A stretch of DNA of 64,000 nt, taken from the NCBI RefSeq assembly GCF_000002235.5, contig NW_022145615.1, positions 18,463,012-18,527,011 of the forward strand. Direction: 5' to 3'. Source of the DNA: Strongylocentrotus purpuratus. Taxonomy: Eukaryota > Echinodermata > Echinoidea > Camarodonta > Strongylocentrotidae. Both the position numbers and the translations under genes were made by a program. Every line of letters begins with the position of its first letter. The stretch's first letter is position 1. Under the pieces are notes generated by a model. It had not been told where the DNA came from and ran no database searches. It was given only the letters and a program-made list of their open reading frames with translations. Positions 26,136 through 38,200 of the stretch are shown piece after piece.

Positions 26136-28531
26136 CCTCCACATTTTGTAAGAGACAAAAACGTTGTAGGAAACTGAATCGCATCACTTTGTAATTGAAT
26201 TTATAATCGAACAATTTGATAAAAGATTCAAGGCTATAAAAAATATATTTTAGTTTCCTAGAACGTTACTGTCTCTTACAAATCCATGAAGGTGATGGTA
26301 CAGCTCTATACAGTGCGTCCCAGAAAAAACGAAACCGAGATTTATCGATGTTTTATCATAACTTAATCACATTTATAATTAAAAAATTACACATATTTGG
26401 AAAGCTTAGATCCTTCTCTTTCATTTGATGTAACACATAAAATATATATTTCACGAATGAGTGATCAAAATGAATTTGAAGAGAGGAAACCAAAAAGTCA
26501 TTTGGCAGACGGTATCTGAATTTCAAGGAGAAATCCACATTTCTAGAAAGTTAAGTTTCCCTTCCATATGACACCTCAATCAGGAAAAATGAGCAAGGAA
26601 TGGCAAAGTTCTGTTTGTTTAAAGTAGTGCTTGCATTTCCATAATTTTATCAAACGAATTCGTTTTCACTGGGTGCCTGCCGTAGCACCAAACAAAGTTG
26701 ACAAAAGACTTAACTCCATTTCGTTGACAATCAGCCGTAGACGAAAGACTTCATGCTCATAGCGACGCCAATGAGTTTATGTTTGTAGTGTATACCAAAC
26801 TCAACGAGTGAATTACAAGTTGTACATTCAGCACCGACACATCATCACGTAACTGTATCGATAGACATGCTTTCAATGAAGTTTTATAGGCAATTTATTG
26901 ATGGTCTTATCACGCATTTTTTTACTCGTAAACATTTCATAAAGGTCGATCTTAATATCATGTCCTTTGTTTTGTATTCATCCCGGTGCTCCCCACCCCG
27001 AGCATGACAATTACGAAGTAAAATGGAAAAATAAATGTGTTACACAATTTGCACTTTTGTGAAGAAATACTCATATTCAATCATTATCAGATAGGGAGAA
27101 AAGATTGGGTGTCACATTATGTTGCAACAAGAAAAGATATTCGTGTTGGCAGGGTCAGATGATCTGGAGCTACTAAAACAAAACAAAAACCCTCCCATAC
27201 ATTGTAGTCATTGTACAAAGAAAAATTGTTCAGTGATAAATCTATGAAGGAATTAAATTCCATGGGCATTGGAAGATGCCTTATCGAAATCAGTTTCACA
27301 ATTTCCATTTTTTAAACTGAGAAATCGTTAATAATATCCCTGTAGATTTAACGAGAAAAAAGAAGAAACACATTCGCACACAGATACAAACAAAACGAAG
27401 CGTTGTATTATCTTTGGGTGTATCAGACGATGAAAATGTCTTGGGCAGTTCCATAACCAAGACATGAAACACTCATCGAAATCTTTCTCCAATGGACATT
27501 AAATTGTTGCTGGTAATTAGAATTCATATCATTCTGCATTGTTCTTTCTTAGCCAGACTGTAGAAAATATATCGACAAAAAACCCCTCTCATAGCTGTTC
27601 CCAAATGGTCATTTTGATGATTATAACTTTCAAAGTTTGAACATGCACAAGATTTATGCAGGAGACAACTTTCGAGATCGTCAAATAGAATATCTCTCAG
27701 TCCAATAAACTGTTGTCTTCTATAAGAAGATTGTTACGTCACTCCCACATGCTAAATTCTTCTTCTATGATCCGATCAGATACCAGTTAATATATCTCCT
27801 TGCTCCTTTTCGTTCCATTCATCCCTAAAAGATTTAAACTCGATATAAAGATCTCGAGAAGCCTTACGAGTGCTAAGTGGATTTTTTCCCCTACGTATCA
27901 AACTTGTTTTTTCTTCCTCGAGATTAAATAAAAAGGGCGTTTAAACGAAAGCTCTGTCGCATGTTTATACAGAGGTAATAGGTTGCCAATTTAGTGTCAT
28001 CGAATGATTAAATAGTGGTACAATGAACTGAGCAACCCCTCAAGTTATGTAGTTGGATGTCATGGAGACGGCAATGCTTTATCCCGCGGCAGAGTGTAAT
28101 TCTTTTTAGATGTATAGATGAAAGGAAAGACCGGAAGCTATTATTGTTTGTCCCTTTCTTGCATCATGTTTTCGCGTTTTCAATTTGATTTTTATTCTAT
28201 AAATCAGTTCTAAAATTGCAGGAAAATATTTGTGGATTTTGAGCGGATCGATTCAGTTAATCAGGATTAAGAATTGCGCATATTTGCTGAACGTTGTTTT
28301 GTGGACCGTTTGTCGAATGTCGTCTGCAACGATAACAATTTTTTTTTAAATTCCGTTAATGGCACTCTTAATTGGTATAAGATCCTTTATAATTTTGACT
28401 GATTTCGCATTTTTTAAATTTATTTATGTCACATATTTATACAGGGTATCTCATTCAGATTAAAAAATGGTCTTCCATAAGGCCCTGTCTCAATAAAAAT
28501 ACATGTATATACAAATTTCTCAAAACAAAAT

Positions 28532-28533
<2 letters not shown>

Positions 28534-28579
<46 letters not shown>
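28534..28579. repeat. (AT)n microsatellite
   Basis: About 23 AT units without interruption. Confidence 0.95.
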
Positions 28580-28581
<2 letters not shown>

Positions 28582-28973
28582 CAGTTGTAGGAAGAAAAAG
28601 ACAACAAATTGAATAAATCAAGCATATTAACATCAAAGCACAATGATAAACAAGTAAAGCTAGCAATATGAAATAAGTTACGATAAAAAACAAAATACTA
28701 ATATTTCATGTTGCCCTGCTTTGTAAAAAATACAAATAGATATGCAAAATGTTTCCATATTGAATATAGTGACAGAAAAAATAAAGTATAACATCAAATA
28801 TATACAGTAAAGGTAAGATCATATTAAAGGTAAATAATGATACAATATAAGAAGTTAAAATGACCTTTGTATAAAAGAGAAAAAGGAAGTGAGACACCGC
28901 TCATATAATATTGTAAAATGGCAAGAAAGGTCAGATTTTACCATGTTCTGCAAGATAGAGGATTCATGATAAA

Positions 28974-28999
28974 ATAATAATAATAATAATAATAATAAA
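28974..28999. repeat. (AAT)n microsatellite
   Basis: Eight or so AAT units. Confidence 0.95.
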
Positions 29000-29886
29000 A
29001 TTGACAGAGAACCTATAAATCTCCCTGATGCATCACAGCATTTTAAATCCTTTGTAGTTGTACGGCTTTTGTAAGCCCCAAAGGCAACGTTTAATGTTTG
29101 TTTTTTTCGTTTTAAATATTATTGATTAAGAATAATCAGTATTTCCACGATAAGATGAGCTTTACATTCATATGTCTCCAAGTGCTTTACAGAATAAGAC
29201 ACCATATACATGATACAAAAGCCTTGGTTTGGTTTCTTCATGCGGAATTACTAGCAAAAATTAATAAGAGACGAATAAGGAAGTATAGTTTAGATCCATT
29301 GTAGAGATCCAATTAAACATGTTTAATACTTTGTCTTGTTTCGTTCTCTTTCTTTTTTAAATTTCTTTCCTACGTCTAATATGTGGTAGGAAAAGTCAAA
29401 CGAAATCTTTTTATGTGTAGAATTGTATCGCGTAGAAAACTCCGTGCTCAATGCATGCACTTTCAAAGTAATTCACTGGGACTCTCATTTTAACTTTGCA
29501 TGGCCTTGCCGTAGTTTCAAACAGTTTTTACACCGGTGGACAATCCAGTAAAAGGCTTAAAATGAAGGCGCATAGAGGGTTGCCATGTGACCTCTCCCCC
29601 CCCCCCTTTTTTTTGTTATAGGTGCTAGTTATAGCTCCATGCTCCATTCTGTTCGTGTTATACTTTTCTTTTATCAAAGCGAACGGAGGGGGGGGGGGGG
29701 GACCTGAAAATTGACAGTACGGCTAAGTGTGATAGATCGAACGTTTGCAGTACAGTTTTATACGCCCCCTCCTAAGGAACTTGAAATAAGTATTTTTTAA
29801 GAATCAACAGTCTTGGGATTTCGAGAACAGAGAAAGGGAGAAATGTGAGGGGTGGTAGAGTTATTGGAGAACGAGAGCGATGCATG

Positions 29887-29939
29887 CCCCCCCCCCCCCC
29901 CTGTCAAGAGAGAGAGAGAGAGAGAGAGGGAGGGGGGAG

Positions 29940-30029
<90 letters not shown>
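29887..30029. repeat. Poly-C run followed by long (GA)n tract
   Basis: A run of about 14 C, a short spacer, then roughly 120 bp of nearly perfect GA repeat broken once by a G-rich patch. Open frames reading Ser-Leu or Arg-Glu repeats here are artefacts of the repeat. Confidence 0.95.
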
Positions 30030-30031
<2 letters not shown>

Positions 30032-31639
30032 ATAGATAATGAGAGGGGGGAGTCTAAGGGAAGTTTTACCGTCTTTAATCTAGCGCCATCTATAGTAATC
30101 TGCATGTCATCCTTCCCTTCATAATGAATATTGACAATCAGTAGCATGGTGCCAAGCCGCCAGGTAACACATTATCACAGGTTTATGTTCATCCCATTTG
30201 TGTCATGCCCTCCTTTTTGTATTTAAAAATAAATCGGAATTTAAGAAGTTATAGCTTTAATGTGCAAACAAAAACGTGACAATAACAATAGTATTCACTG
30301 CGTAATGAGAACTAGAAAAACATCTTTCTCATCCTCAAGTCAGCTCGATCCGTAGACTTGGAACTCTTTAAATTAATTGCTTCGAGGCTGCATTGGTCAG
30401 TGTATCTTTTCATGATTTTTTATTCGTAAGTCCTCTTTTGTTAGATGTTACATTAAAGATACTATGTCCCTTTTGCAGCCAACATCAAATTCTGTAGAAC
30501 TTTACAGGAATTATGAATATGTCATGTATCTCCTATCTGTGAAATTTAAACGTTAAGCAGTGTCCTAATATTCAAACTATGCAAGGAAACCGTTTACTTG
30601 CTAGACTTCACTGTCAGACACTATTGAGTGACTGACTGGCTTTTTTCATCTTTGGTAATAACATACATAAAATGAGCTGTAAAGGGTACCTGAGCATTTG
30701 TCTACATCTATAACCCACTTCTTGTAATGGCCAAAATTAAACTGATTGAATCTTTGCGCAGCATAAAACATACGACCATTCGGTACAATGGTCTGAAAAA
30801 TCAGACTATTTCTTATTGGCTCTATAGCTCCTAAGTCGATTCGACAACTGATAGTCGTTATTTTCCCACTTAAAGACATTTTCAAGCCCCCTTGTTTTTA
30901 GGGAAGTTCTAAATTAGTATTATCTTTCAAATGCCGTTGGAATTTAACCTTTTCATTTGTTTGGCCTGCAAATGGGACATAGTACTTTTAAAGGTAATAC
31001 AAAGTTATGAATACAAGGTCATGAATTCGGTTCAAATGAACATATTGGAAGCATGTGCGATTTTATAATTTGCAATGATTGTTGTCGCGGTTGAAATTGA
31101 ATCTAAAGTGATGAGATTGTAAATAATAAACTCTTTATGTTGTAGAGCTCCCTCTCAAGACTGATATTACTTTAGCTTGTAAACGATGTTTCTTGACTAC
31201 AATCGGCCGATTTGCTATACGCATTTGGAAATTATATATCAGAACTACATATTCTGAGATTGCCATGGTCGAAGCTACCATGGAATGGCCTTAGGCGCTA
31301 TTTGAAATATTTGATTTTTTTCGAAAGCAGAAGTGTTTTAGGGGCTATATTTTTTAGAGCTTATATGACATCCATAGGGGCAACAAAATATATCAACATT
31401 TTAAAGAATTACTATCCGTCCAATTTTCAAAAATGCCCAAAACTTTACATTACCTTTAACAGAGTTTGAAGTGGGTACAAAATGCGGAAGTTTGAGAAAG
31501 TCATTGTTGATTGGTCCGTTTATGAGCGTCTGTATATTGGCGCCTGGTGATGGATAACTGTAATACTCCCAAGGACATGCCTGCAACCAATTATTACCCC
31601 AGTCATTGGATTCAATACTTGCCCGCACACACTGTGTGC

Positions 31640-31858
31640 ACAATCTCCACTCCCTAGGGAGCAGCCATGCAGCCAGGCGTTACTTGACGCTCGAAAAACT
31701 GTTTGACCAACAGTGACGGTCGCATCCTACCAGGTACCCATTTAACACCTGGGTGGAGAGTAGCAAATGCAAAGGATATTAGTGCCGTGTCTGGATTCGA
31801 ACCCCCAACCTTCGAATCTCCAGTCAAGCGCCTTTAACCACTCGGCAACGACACTCAG
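31640..31858 (-). mobile_element. tRNA-derived SINE
   Basis: Minus strand head contains a B box GGGTTCGAATCC preceded by CCGAGTGGTTAAAGGCGCTT, an A-box region typical of Leu/Ser-type tRNAs. The body has AAATGGGTACCTGG, shared with the SINE at 17468-17758. The 3' boundary is uncertain and may extend further into the open frame ending near 31460. Confidence 0.75.
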
Positions 31859-32862
31859 ACTTGGTAGATGTATCAAGCGCCATAGAAACCTAGAATATTA
31901 TTAATCTTTTAAGCAAGAGTATACTGAGCAAACTTTCTAATTGAAAACTATGTTCGATTGTTGCCCACTGACAATAAGATTTATTCTTGATAGATAATAC
32001 CATCTCATAAATTTATTGATAAATCTTGATTGTCCACTTTCTTTAGTTCTTAGAAGACATCCTGACGACACAATCATCCCATGAACAGAGGTAAGAAAAA
32101 AAAAGTTATTCCAGCTTTATGGGCAACAGTGGAGGCCTATCCGAGTATGCAAATCAGAAATGGTAATCCATGGGAACAGAAGTAGTTTAAGGTGTAGCGC
32201 CATCTATCAGGGTTTTCGTTATAACGTTAGTTACTTTTTTCTTCTCTGATGCTCACTGAAGTGCATATGTTAACAGCTGAAGCTTTCATCCCCTTACCAA
32301 ATTGTTTTATTCTTTAATTTTGGAAAATTTTCATTTATCCCGATCAATAATTACTGAGAATGTGACACATATAATAGCTTGAATATAAAGCGTTCAACAG
32401 AGGCCCAATTCAACCAGTCTCACTTTTATTCTTGAGTTACGAAAAAAAATAAGGGATATGAACAATTTAGTTGTTAACTTTATCACAAACGTCTTTTTGT
32501 CTATATTATTCACAGATTATCTTCCTAGTTATTATCACAACTTATTCTTATCACAAACACTATTTGCATGAAACCTCACCAGGGAATCTAACATATCTTT
32601 ATTACACTACTATTAAAGTTAAATCATTGTCCCCCATCCATCTTGAATATGTATAGCCTTGTGTGAATTTTCTCTATTGTTTTATAATACGACATAGAAG
32701 CCATATTTTCTTTTTGCAAATTTTGCATTTCGAACTAGATTTCACATATTTTCTTTTGGTTAACCTGGAAGTAAACTGGAAAAAACTATCGTATATTCAA
32801 CAGATATCTCTTACCAAATACCTCCCTAAATATAAGCTTTGTATATTGTTTAATAAGGGGAC

Positions 32863-33039
32863 ATGACTGAGGAGGAGATGGTTAAGGTAAAAACGGAGAA
32901 GGGAAGACGAAGAAGAAACAAAAATGATGAAGATGAGGAGGAAGAAGACGGAGAAGAGGAGGAAGAAGACGGAGATCAAGAGGGGAAGATGGAGAAGGAG
33001 AAGGAGGAGAAAAGAAAAAGAAGAAAAAGAAGAATTTGA
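32863..33039 (+). repeat. Purine-rich tract with a 58-codon frame
   Basis: About 170 bp almost purely A and G on the plus strand, built of GAAGAAGAC, GAGGAGGAA and GAGAAGGAG units. It can be read from an ATG as a 58-residue Glu/Lys/Arg-rich peptide. No homologous protein is recognised; repeat expansion is the simpler explanation. Confidence 0.55.
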
Positions 33040-33871
33040 AGATATAGAAAATAAGAACAAGATAGATAGGAATTAGAAGAACAACAATCTAATTAAGATT
33101 CTGACTCAAAATATTTGCATTTTTCTTTTCAAATTTATTGCAAAACATAGAATACTCAAGATAAAATTTTAAATACAGCAGAAATATACATATAAACATT
33201 ATATTAGCAGCTTTTTCCTACTATGGAAATATGTACACATATTTTTGTATTGCTAATTTGCATATTTTTATTCAGAAATCATCTTTGATTATATACAGCA
33301 TTTTTGTATTTAAAATAATGCATCATTTCAGATATATTGTTTATTAACATTCCATCCATGGCTTTCTGAATATTTTCAGTTCGAGTTGGTGTATTGTTTA
33401 GTTTAAATCACAATAAGTTGAAGAGAAGATTGAATAATATTATAAAATTATAGTACATGTATTATGGATCTTCGACTACAAATAGTTTAGCTTGTTCTTT
33501 CTATTAAAAAAAATACATTAACAGACATATTGCTCTAAATAACCATGTATTGTTTATTCATATAGTACTGAATAATTTTTAATGAGAAGACTTTAGTGAA
33601 TGGATACAAAATATAGAAATGTTTAAATGAATGGGAAATTTACAGCATGATTCCATAAAAGTAAGAAACACAAGTGTTTGCATATATTGCAGGACTTCAA
33701 CAAAGGATAGAATCGAATGCTCAGCTGAAAAAAACGAATAAAGTCCAATTACGGTCTCTAAGACAGAACTTGTATCTTGGTAGTGCGTTCAATAATTTCC
33801 CCGTCGATAGAGTATGAATATATTAATAGTGCGAATTGACAATTTGAAACCATAAACAAAATGCGAAATTA

Positions 33872-33877
33872 TTTATT
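33872..33877 (-). promoter_or_regulatory. Possible polyadenylation signal of the SLC34 gene
   Basis: AATAAA on the minus strand, about 420 bp past the SLC34 stop codon. It is a plausible distance, but other AT-rich signals lie nearby. Confidence 0.3.
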
Positions 33878-34075
33878 TTTAATGAATAAAAAATGGTTTT
33901 AATATGTGTTCTTTCGAAAAGGCTACACAATAAATAAAAGAATTTCATCTCGCGGCATCGAATGCAGAATCATATGGCACAGAACATCGATGACCAACAA
34001 GAATTCTTAAGAACTCTACCTCCCCCTCTAAAGAATTACAAAAAGTGAGATATTTTCATAAGATGGCTTCCATTG

Positions 34076-34090
34076 GGGGGGGGGGGGGGC
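34076..34090. repeat. Poly-G tract
   Basis: About 14 consecutive G in otherwise AT-rich DNA, 210 bp past the SLC34 stop, so probably within its 3' UTR as poly-C. Confidence 0.85.
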
Positions 34091-34299
34091 ATGTGGTACA
34101 ACATGACAGTTTAGTTAACATTGGGAAGGAAATCTATAACGAACATGGTTAGTAAATACCGAACAAAACTACAACTCAACCGAACCTGTTTAAAACTAAT
34201 TTAGACGAATGACATCCATAAGTGGGTAGGAAGAAATAGGAAATTGTCTTTCTGCAATAGTCTTGGGCTTTATGCAGTTCAAAGCCTTACTGGTCACGG

Positions 34300-35207
34300 T
34301 TACAAGGGAGTATCAAAACCTGTGTTATCAAGACCACTGAAGTTATTCGTCTCCTCGTCAGCAACGGCGACAATAGAGTCCGTACTATCGCTGTCCTTGC
34401 CGAATCGATTACGACACCATCGACATCCGAGCAAGTAATCGAGGGGTTTGAGAGAATGCAGAAACCAGGGAAGGAAATCCCAGGTCCGGAGAACTGAAGG
34501 AAGAAGAGAAGGACGTTTCCGCTGGATGACATTAATGGTGACGATGATGATGAAGACAAAGAGGAGTGCGCCACCAATGACGAACAGGTAGATGTTCCCG
34601 GCGATGGAGAGCGCGAACGCAAGAGAAGGCATAACGAAAAACATCATGAGTAGGTAGAAGATGGCGAACCAGCGGTATTTGGCCGTGGTGTTGCCCATGA
34701 CGCGGGCCATACCAATCGGGAGTTTACGCAAGAAAGGAATCGGGTACCAGATCAGGATGCCAAAGATATTGAAGAAAAGGTGGGAGAGGGCGACCTGCAT
34801 GGCGTTGGCGAGGTCCTTACCCTCATTCGGTAGGGCGGCTATGATGCCGGTCGCGGTCGTACCGAGGTTCGATCCCAGAGTGAGTGGGTACATGCGCTCG
34901 AGTGTGATGACGCCGATCCCTACGAGTGGGGTCATAGCCGAGGTGAAGATGGAGCTGCTCTGGACGATGAAGGTACACACGGCCCCGATCAGGATGGCGA
35001 TGTACCCGGTCAGGAAGCCCAGGTAACCGGGGAAATCAGCGTTGACGAACTTCTTGATGACGAGGGCTATGCTTCCCTTGAGCAGTGAGTTGAGGAGTTT
35101 GACGATACACACCAGACAGATGCAGAGCAGAGCTAGAGCAAACACCAACATGACAATCCCAGCAACCGTATCACTGAAGCCAGAGTATGCAAACCAATGC
35201 CACTCAC
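34300..35207 (-). CDS. SLC34A: SLC34 coding exon 6 (second QSSS repeat and C-terminus)
   Basis: Residues 386-687 and stop. Starts CEWHWFAYSGFSDTVAG. Contains several membrane segments, the second motif CTFIVQSSSIFTSAMTPL, LERMYPLTLGSNLGTTATG, a cytosolic RPSLLPSVLRTWDFLPWFLH block and a short acidic tail. It ends T-P-L, which fits a class I PDZ-binding end (S/T-x-hydrophobic). Confidence 0.96.
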
Positions 35208-38200
35208 CTGATGGAGGAAAACACAAACGATTGTCTATTTAGAGGAGTTCATTCTGAGCTGGTTTTACAAATAAAGTAATACTTTAACCCTACGTTAACT
35301 GGGGGGGGGGGGGGGTCAATTTGACCCCCCCCCCCCCTGTAGAAATTTCACGACTACTCCGAAACCGCGGCAGGTATAAAATTTTCCTCTCCTGACTTTT
35401 TACTTTCGAGTCTTACACATCTTTTAAAACAATTTTTTTGAAAATCGGACCTACGGTTACAAGGTCACGTGACCTTTTGTCTTCGCATGTTAGCCCGAAA
35501 ATCACTCATTTTCGTGATTTGTGTACAAAACATATGTAAAAGTCATTTTTCCTAAAAATAGATAAAACATTGGTTATTCAGTCTTGTTTAAAGTTTAGAT
35601 GTTTGTTTTGGGGTCAAAATAGTTGAATTGTAGTTATAAATGAAATAAAACAACAAAAACAATAAAATACAAAAGTTAAAAAAACAATGAAATACATAAG
35701 AAATTATAAAAACAAGAGATAACATAAGGAATAACCTGGCTCTTCCAATTTTTTGTGTTGTATTATTATTCCAAATGGTCTAATAAATATATGTAGTGAA
35801 AAAGAATACTTAAATATGAATAATCTATGATTTATGGGCCGAAATGTGAATTTTATGACCTTATTTGCATAAATTACCATAAATATGCAAATGAGTGAAT
35901 TTTTCAAAAATTTGAAATTACCATAGTATTCTATACACTTCACTTGACATGCATGCAAATTTTCGCGGCGATCGGCGGTGAAACGGCCGAGATCTTAGGG
36001 GGGGGTCAAATTGACCCCCCCCCCCCCCCAGTAAAAAACCTGGTCTGAAATAGCCCAGTTAAAATAGGGTTAAGAGGAAAGCAAATGGAAGATCTAGTTT
36101 AAGATTCTTTCGCTATAATATTGATGTCAATGTCAGTGATCTTTATGGAAAATAAATCATGCACAGTGTGACAGAAATTGAGTAAGACAAAATAGTGATA
36201 GTGAAATGAAATGTATTTGTTTTTTGTGGTCATATCTTCTTTCCTAATAATCCGTAAATTGCAATTTACTTTGTTTAAGTTAAAAAGACAATTGAGAGCT
36301 ATATATCAGTGAATTAAAGCATCATAATGCAGCTATCCTTAACTGGAAGTCGCCACATGAGATAAGTACTCACATGGTTTGGGCGTGGTGGATGACATAA
36401 GAGCCGTTGTCATGTCGCCTGGTGATGCTGTTATTACCTCGGGTGTCTCAACAAGACATGTTTTAAGAAGGCGGACATCGGTGAGGTTTGGGTTGAGGGC
36501 GGTGTCTTCGATGGCCCCCTTATCAATCTGTAAGACAAACACAAGAGAAGAAAAACATTCTTAGAAAGTAATCGACCTCGGCGATTATCTGAAGAGGAAA
36601 GAAGTTAAATAAACAATGTATTCTTTTAATTCCGTTGATATATTTGTTTAATCCGTCTACGCCTGCCTTTCCTCAATTCACCATCATAACCTTTAACATT
36701 CTTGAATTCAAGCTCAGACTTCTGATAGGTGGTTTTATACCCAGGGTTTCAAGGAAATATCATGCAAAATTATCTTTTAAAACTCTCAATGAGCTAATTA
36801 GCCACTTGAATGGAGCTGTTCGGACAATAGTTAGGGTGGTGCCCGCTTTGAAATGAAATTGTCACTGGTGTTTGCCTTCTAGAATGACGTTACTAGATAC
36901 TTAGCACTGATACCGAATACTCAAATGTACAAATACTATCATTTATTGATATAATGATTTCATTCTTACCCTAATAACCAAGTTGGTGAACGGTTTGGTG
37001 ATGACTTTCAGTATTTCGATCTTGACATTGTTTCTCTCAATTCCAGCGCTTTCGACGATGAGTAAAGTGAGTCGGAAGAGGGGTTGTGCGATCACTTCCA
37101 GGGGTAAGAGAATGAGCACCGACAACCAGTTGAACATGTCGTGGACCGTGGCACCACCGAATGCACGACGGAACTCGTTCTTCTCCTTTACCTGACCTAG
37201 CGACACGATGGTGTTTGTAACCGAAGTTCCGATGTTGGCACCCATGATGATAGGGATGGCCAGCCTCACAGAAACTGTTCGAGAGAGGAGAAAAATGAAT
37301 GTAAGTGTTATCAATACGTCAAAATTGTCATCACCATCGTCTATTTGAAACCATTATCATCGGTGGCGTTTCCTTATGATGGGCCGGTGTATACTGCCCG
37401 TTTGAATTTCTATAAAAAAAACATTATAAAATATAATCTTCATTACTGGCAGTCGACCGTTCTGTCAACTGAAATGTACATTCTGACCTGCAAACTTCCC
37501 TTACCCAACTCACTCCACCCCTGTCACTTTCTGGGGATCCAGTTTACTTCGTTTTTAATCATTGCTACACAAAATGTATATCTTTTATAATTACAAATCA
37601 GAAAATTTTACAAAGAAAACGTGATGAAAATTGGGAATACTCACTAATTCTAGCTGACGTCATAGATACGATGATCGACGTGGAAGTACTGGAGCTCTGT
37701 ACGAGCACGGTGACGAGCACGCCGATCATGAGACCGCAAACGGGATTCGCCAGGAGTTCGCTGTTCTGTAGCACCTCCCCCGCGGCCTCACCACCGAGCA
37801 GTCTGAAGGCAGTTGCCAGGAAGTCCAGGGCACAGATGAAGAGATAGAGGCATCCGAGAAGGAGGAGGAGTTTAAGGAGGGACTGTAGAATGAAGATGAC
37901 CTTACCGGTTCCTGTGCGCTCTGAGGATGGAGAAAACAAAAAATACAAACTTGCAAGATGATCGTTTTAAGTTTTTGCAAGGTTTTATCGACCAACCAAA
38001 ATGAATCAGAAGAAACAAAATCAAAAGAGTTTCGATTGGGCTCATTTTCCACCATTCCAAGTTACAAAAGTTGCATTGACATACTACATTTTGCATCGTA
38101 CATTTTTTTTTTTTTTACAAAGCAAGAGAACCAAAAAGTGTTACTTTCACAATGAAGATCAAGCAAAATTACAACATAAAAGACTACCTCAGGTAATTAT

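Larger units (their letters stand above)
23061..33871. other. Intergenic region between ARID3 and SLC34 genes
   Basis: About 10.8 kb lying upstream of the ARID3 gene and downstream of the SLC34 gene. Holds simple repeats (GT, GACA, GAAA, AT, AAT, a long GA tract), SINE pieces, one inverted-repeat element (25286-25738) and a purine-rich stretch with a 58-codon frame (32863-33039). No host gene is recognised; regulatory DNA for ARID3 may lie in its proximal part. Confidence 0.6.

Noticed and set aside
26306..26350. CAGTGCGTCCCAGAAAAAACG as a mariner-like transposon end
   Set aside because: Looks like one end, but no matching inverted end or target duplication was found nearby.
29797..30147. 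Ser-Leu and Arg-Glu repeat frames
   Set aside because: Pure by-products of the GA microsatellite.
30691..31643. Two exon-like open stretches on the minus strand (about 31643-31460 and 30799-30691), each with plausible splice sites
   Set aside because: The donor phase of the first does not fit the second (a stop appears at once), no protein family is recognised, and the first abuts a SINE and may be part of its body.
34661..35026. 121-codon plus-strand frame
   Set aside because: Antisense shadow of SLC34 exon 6.
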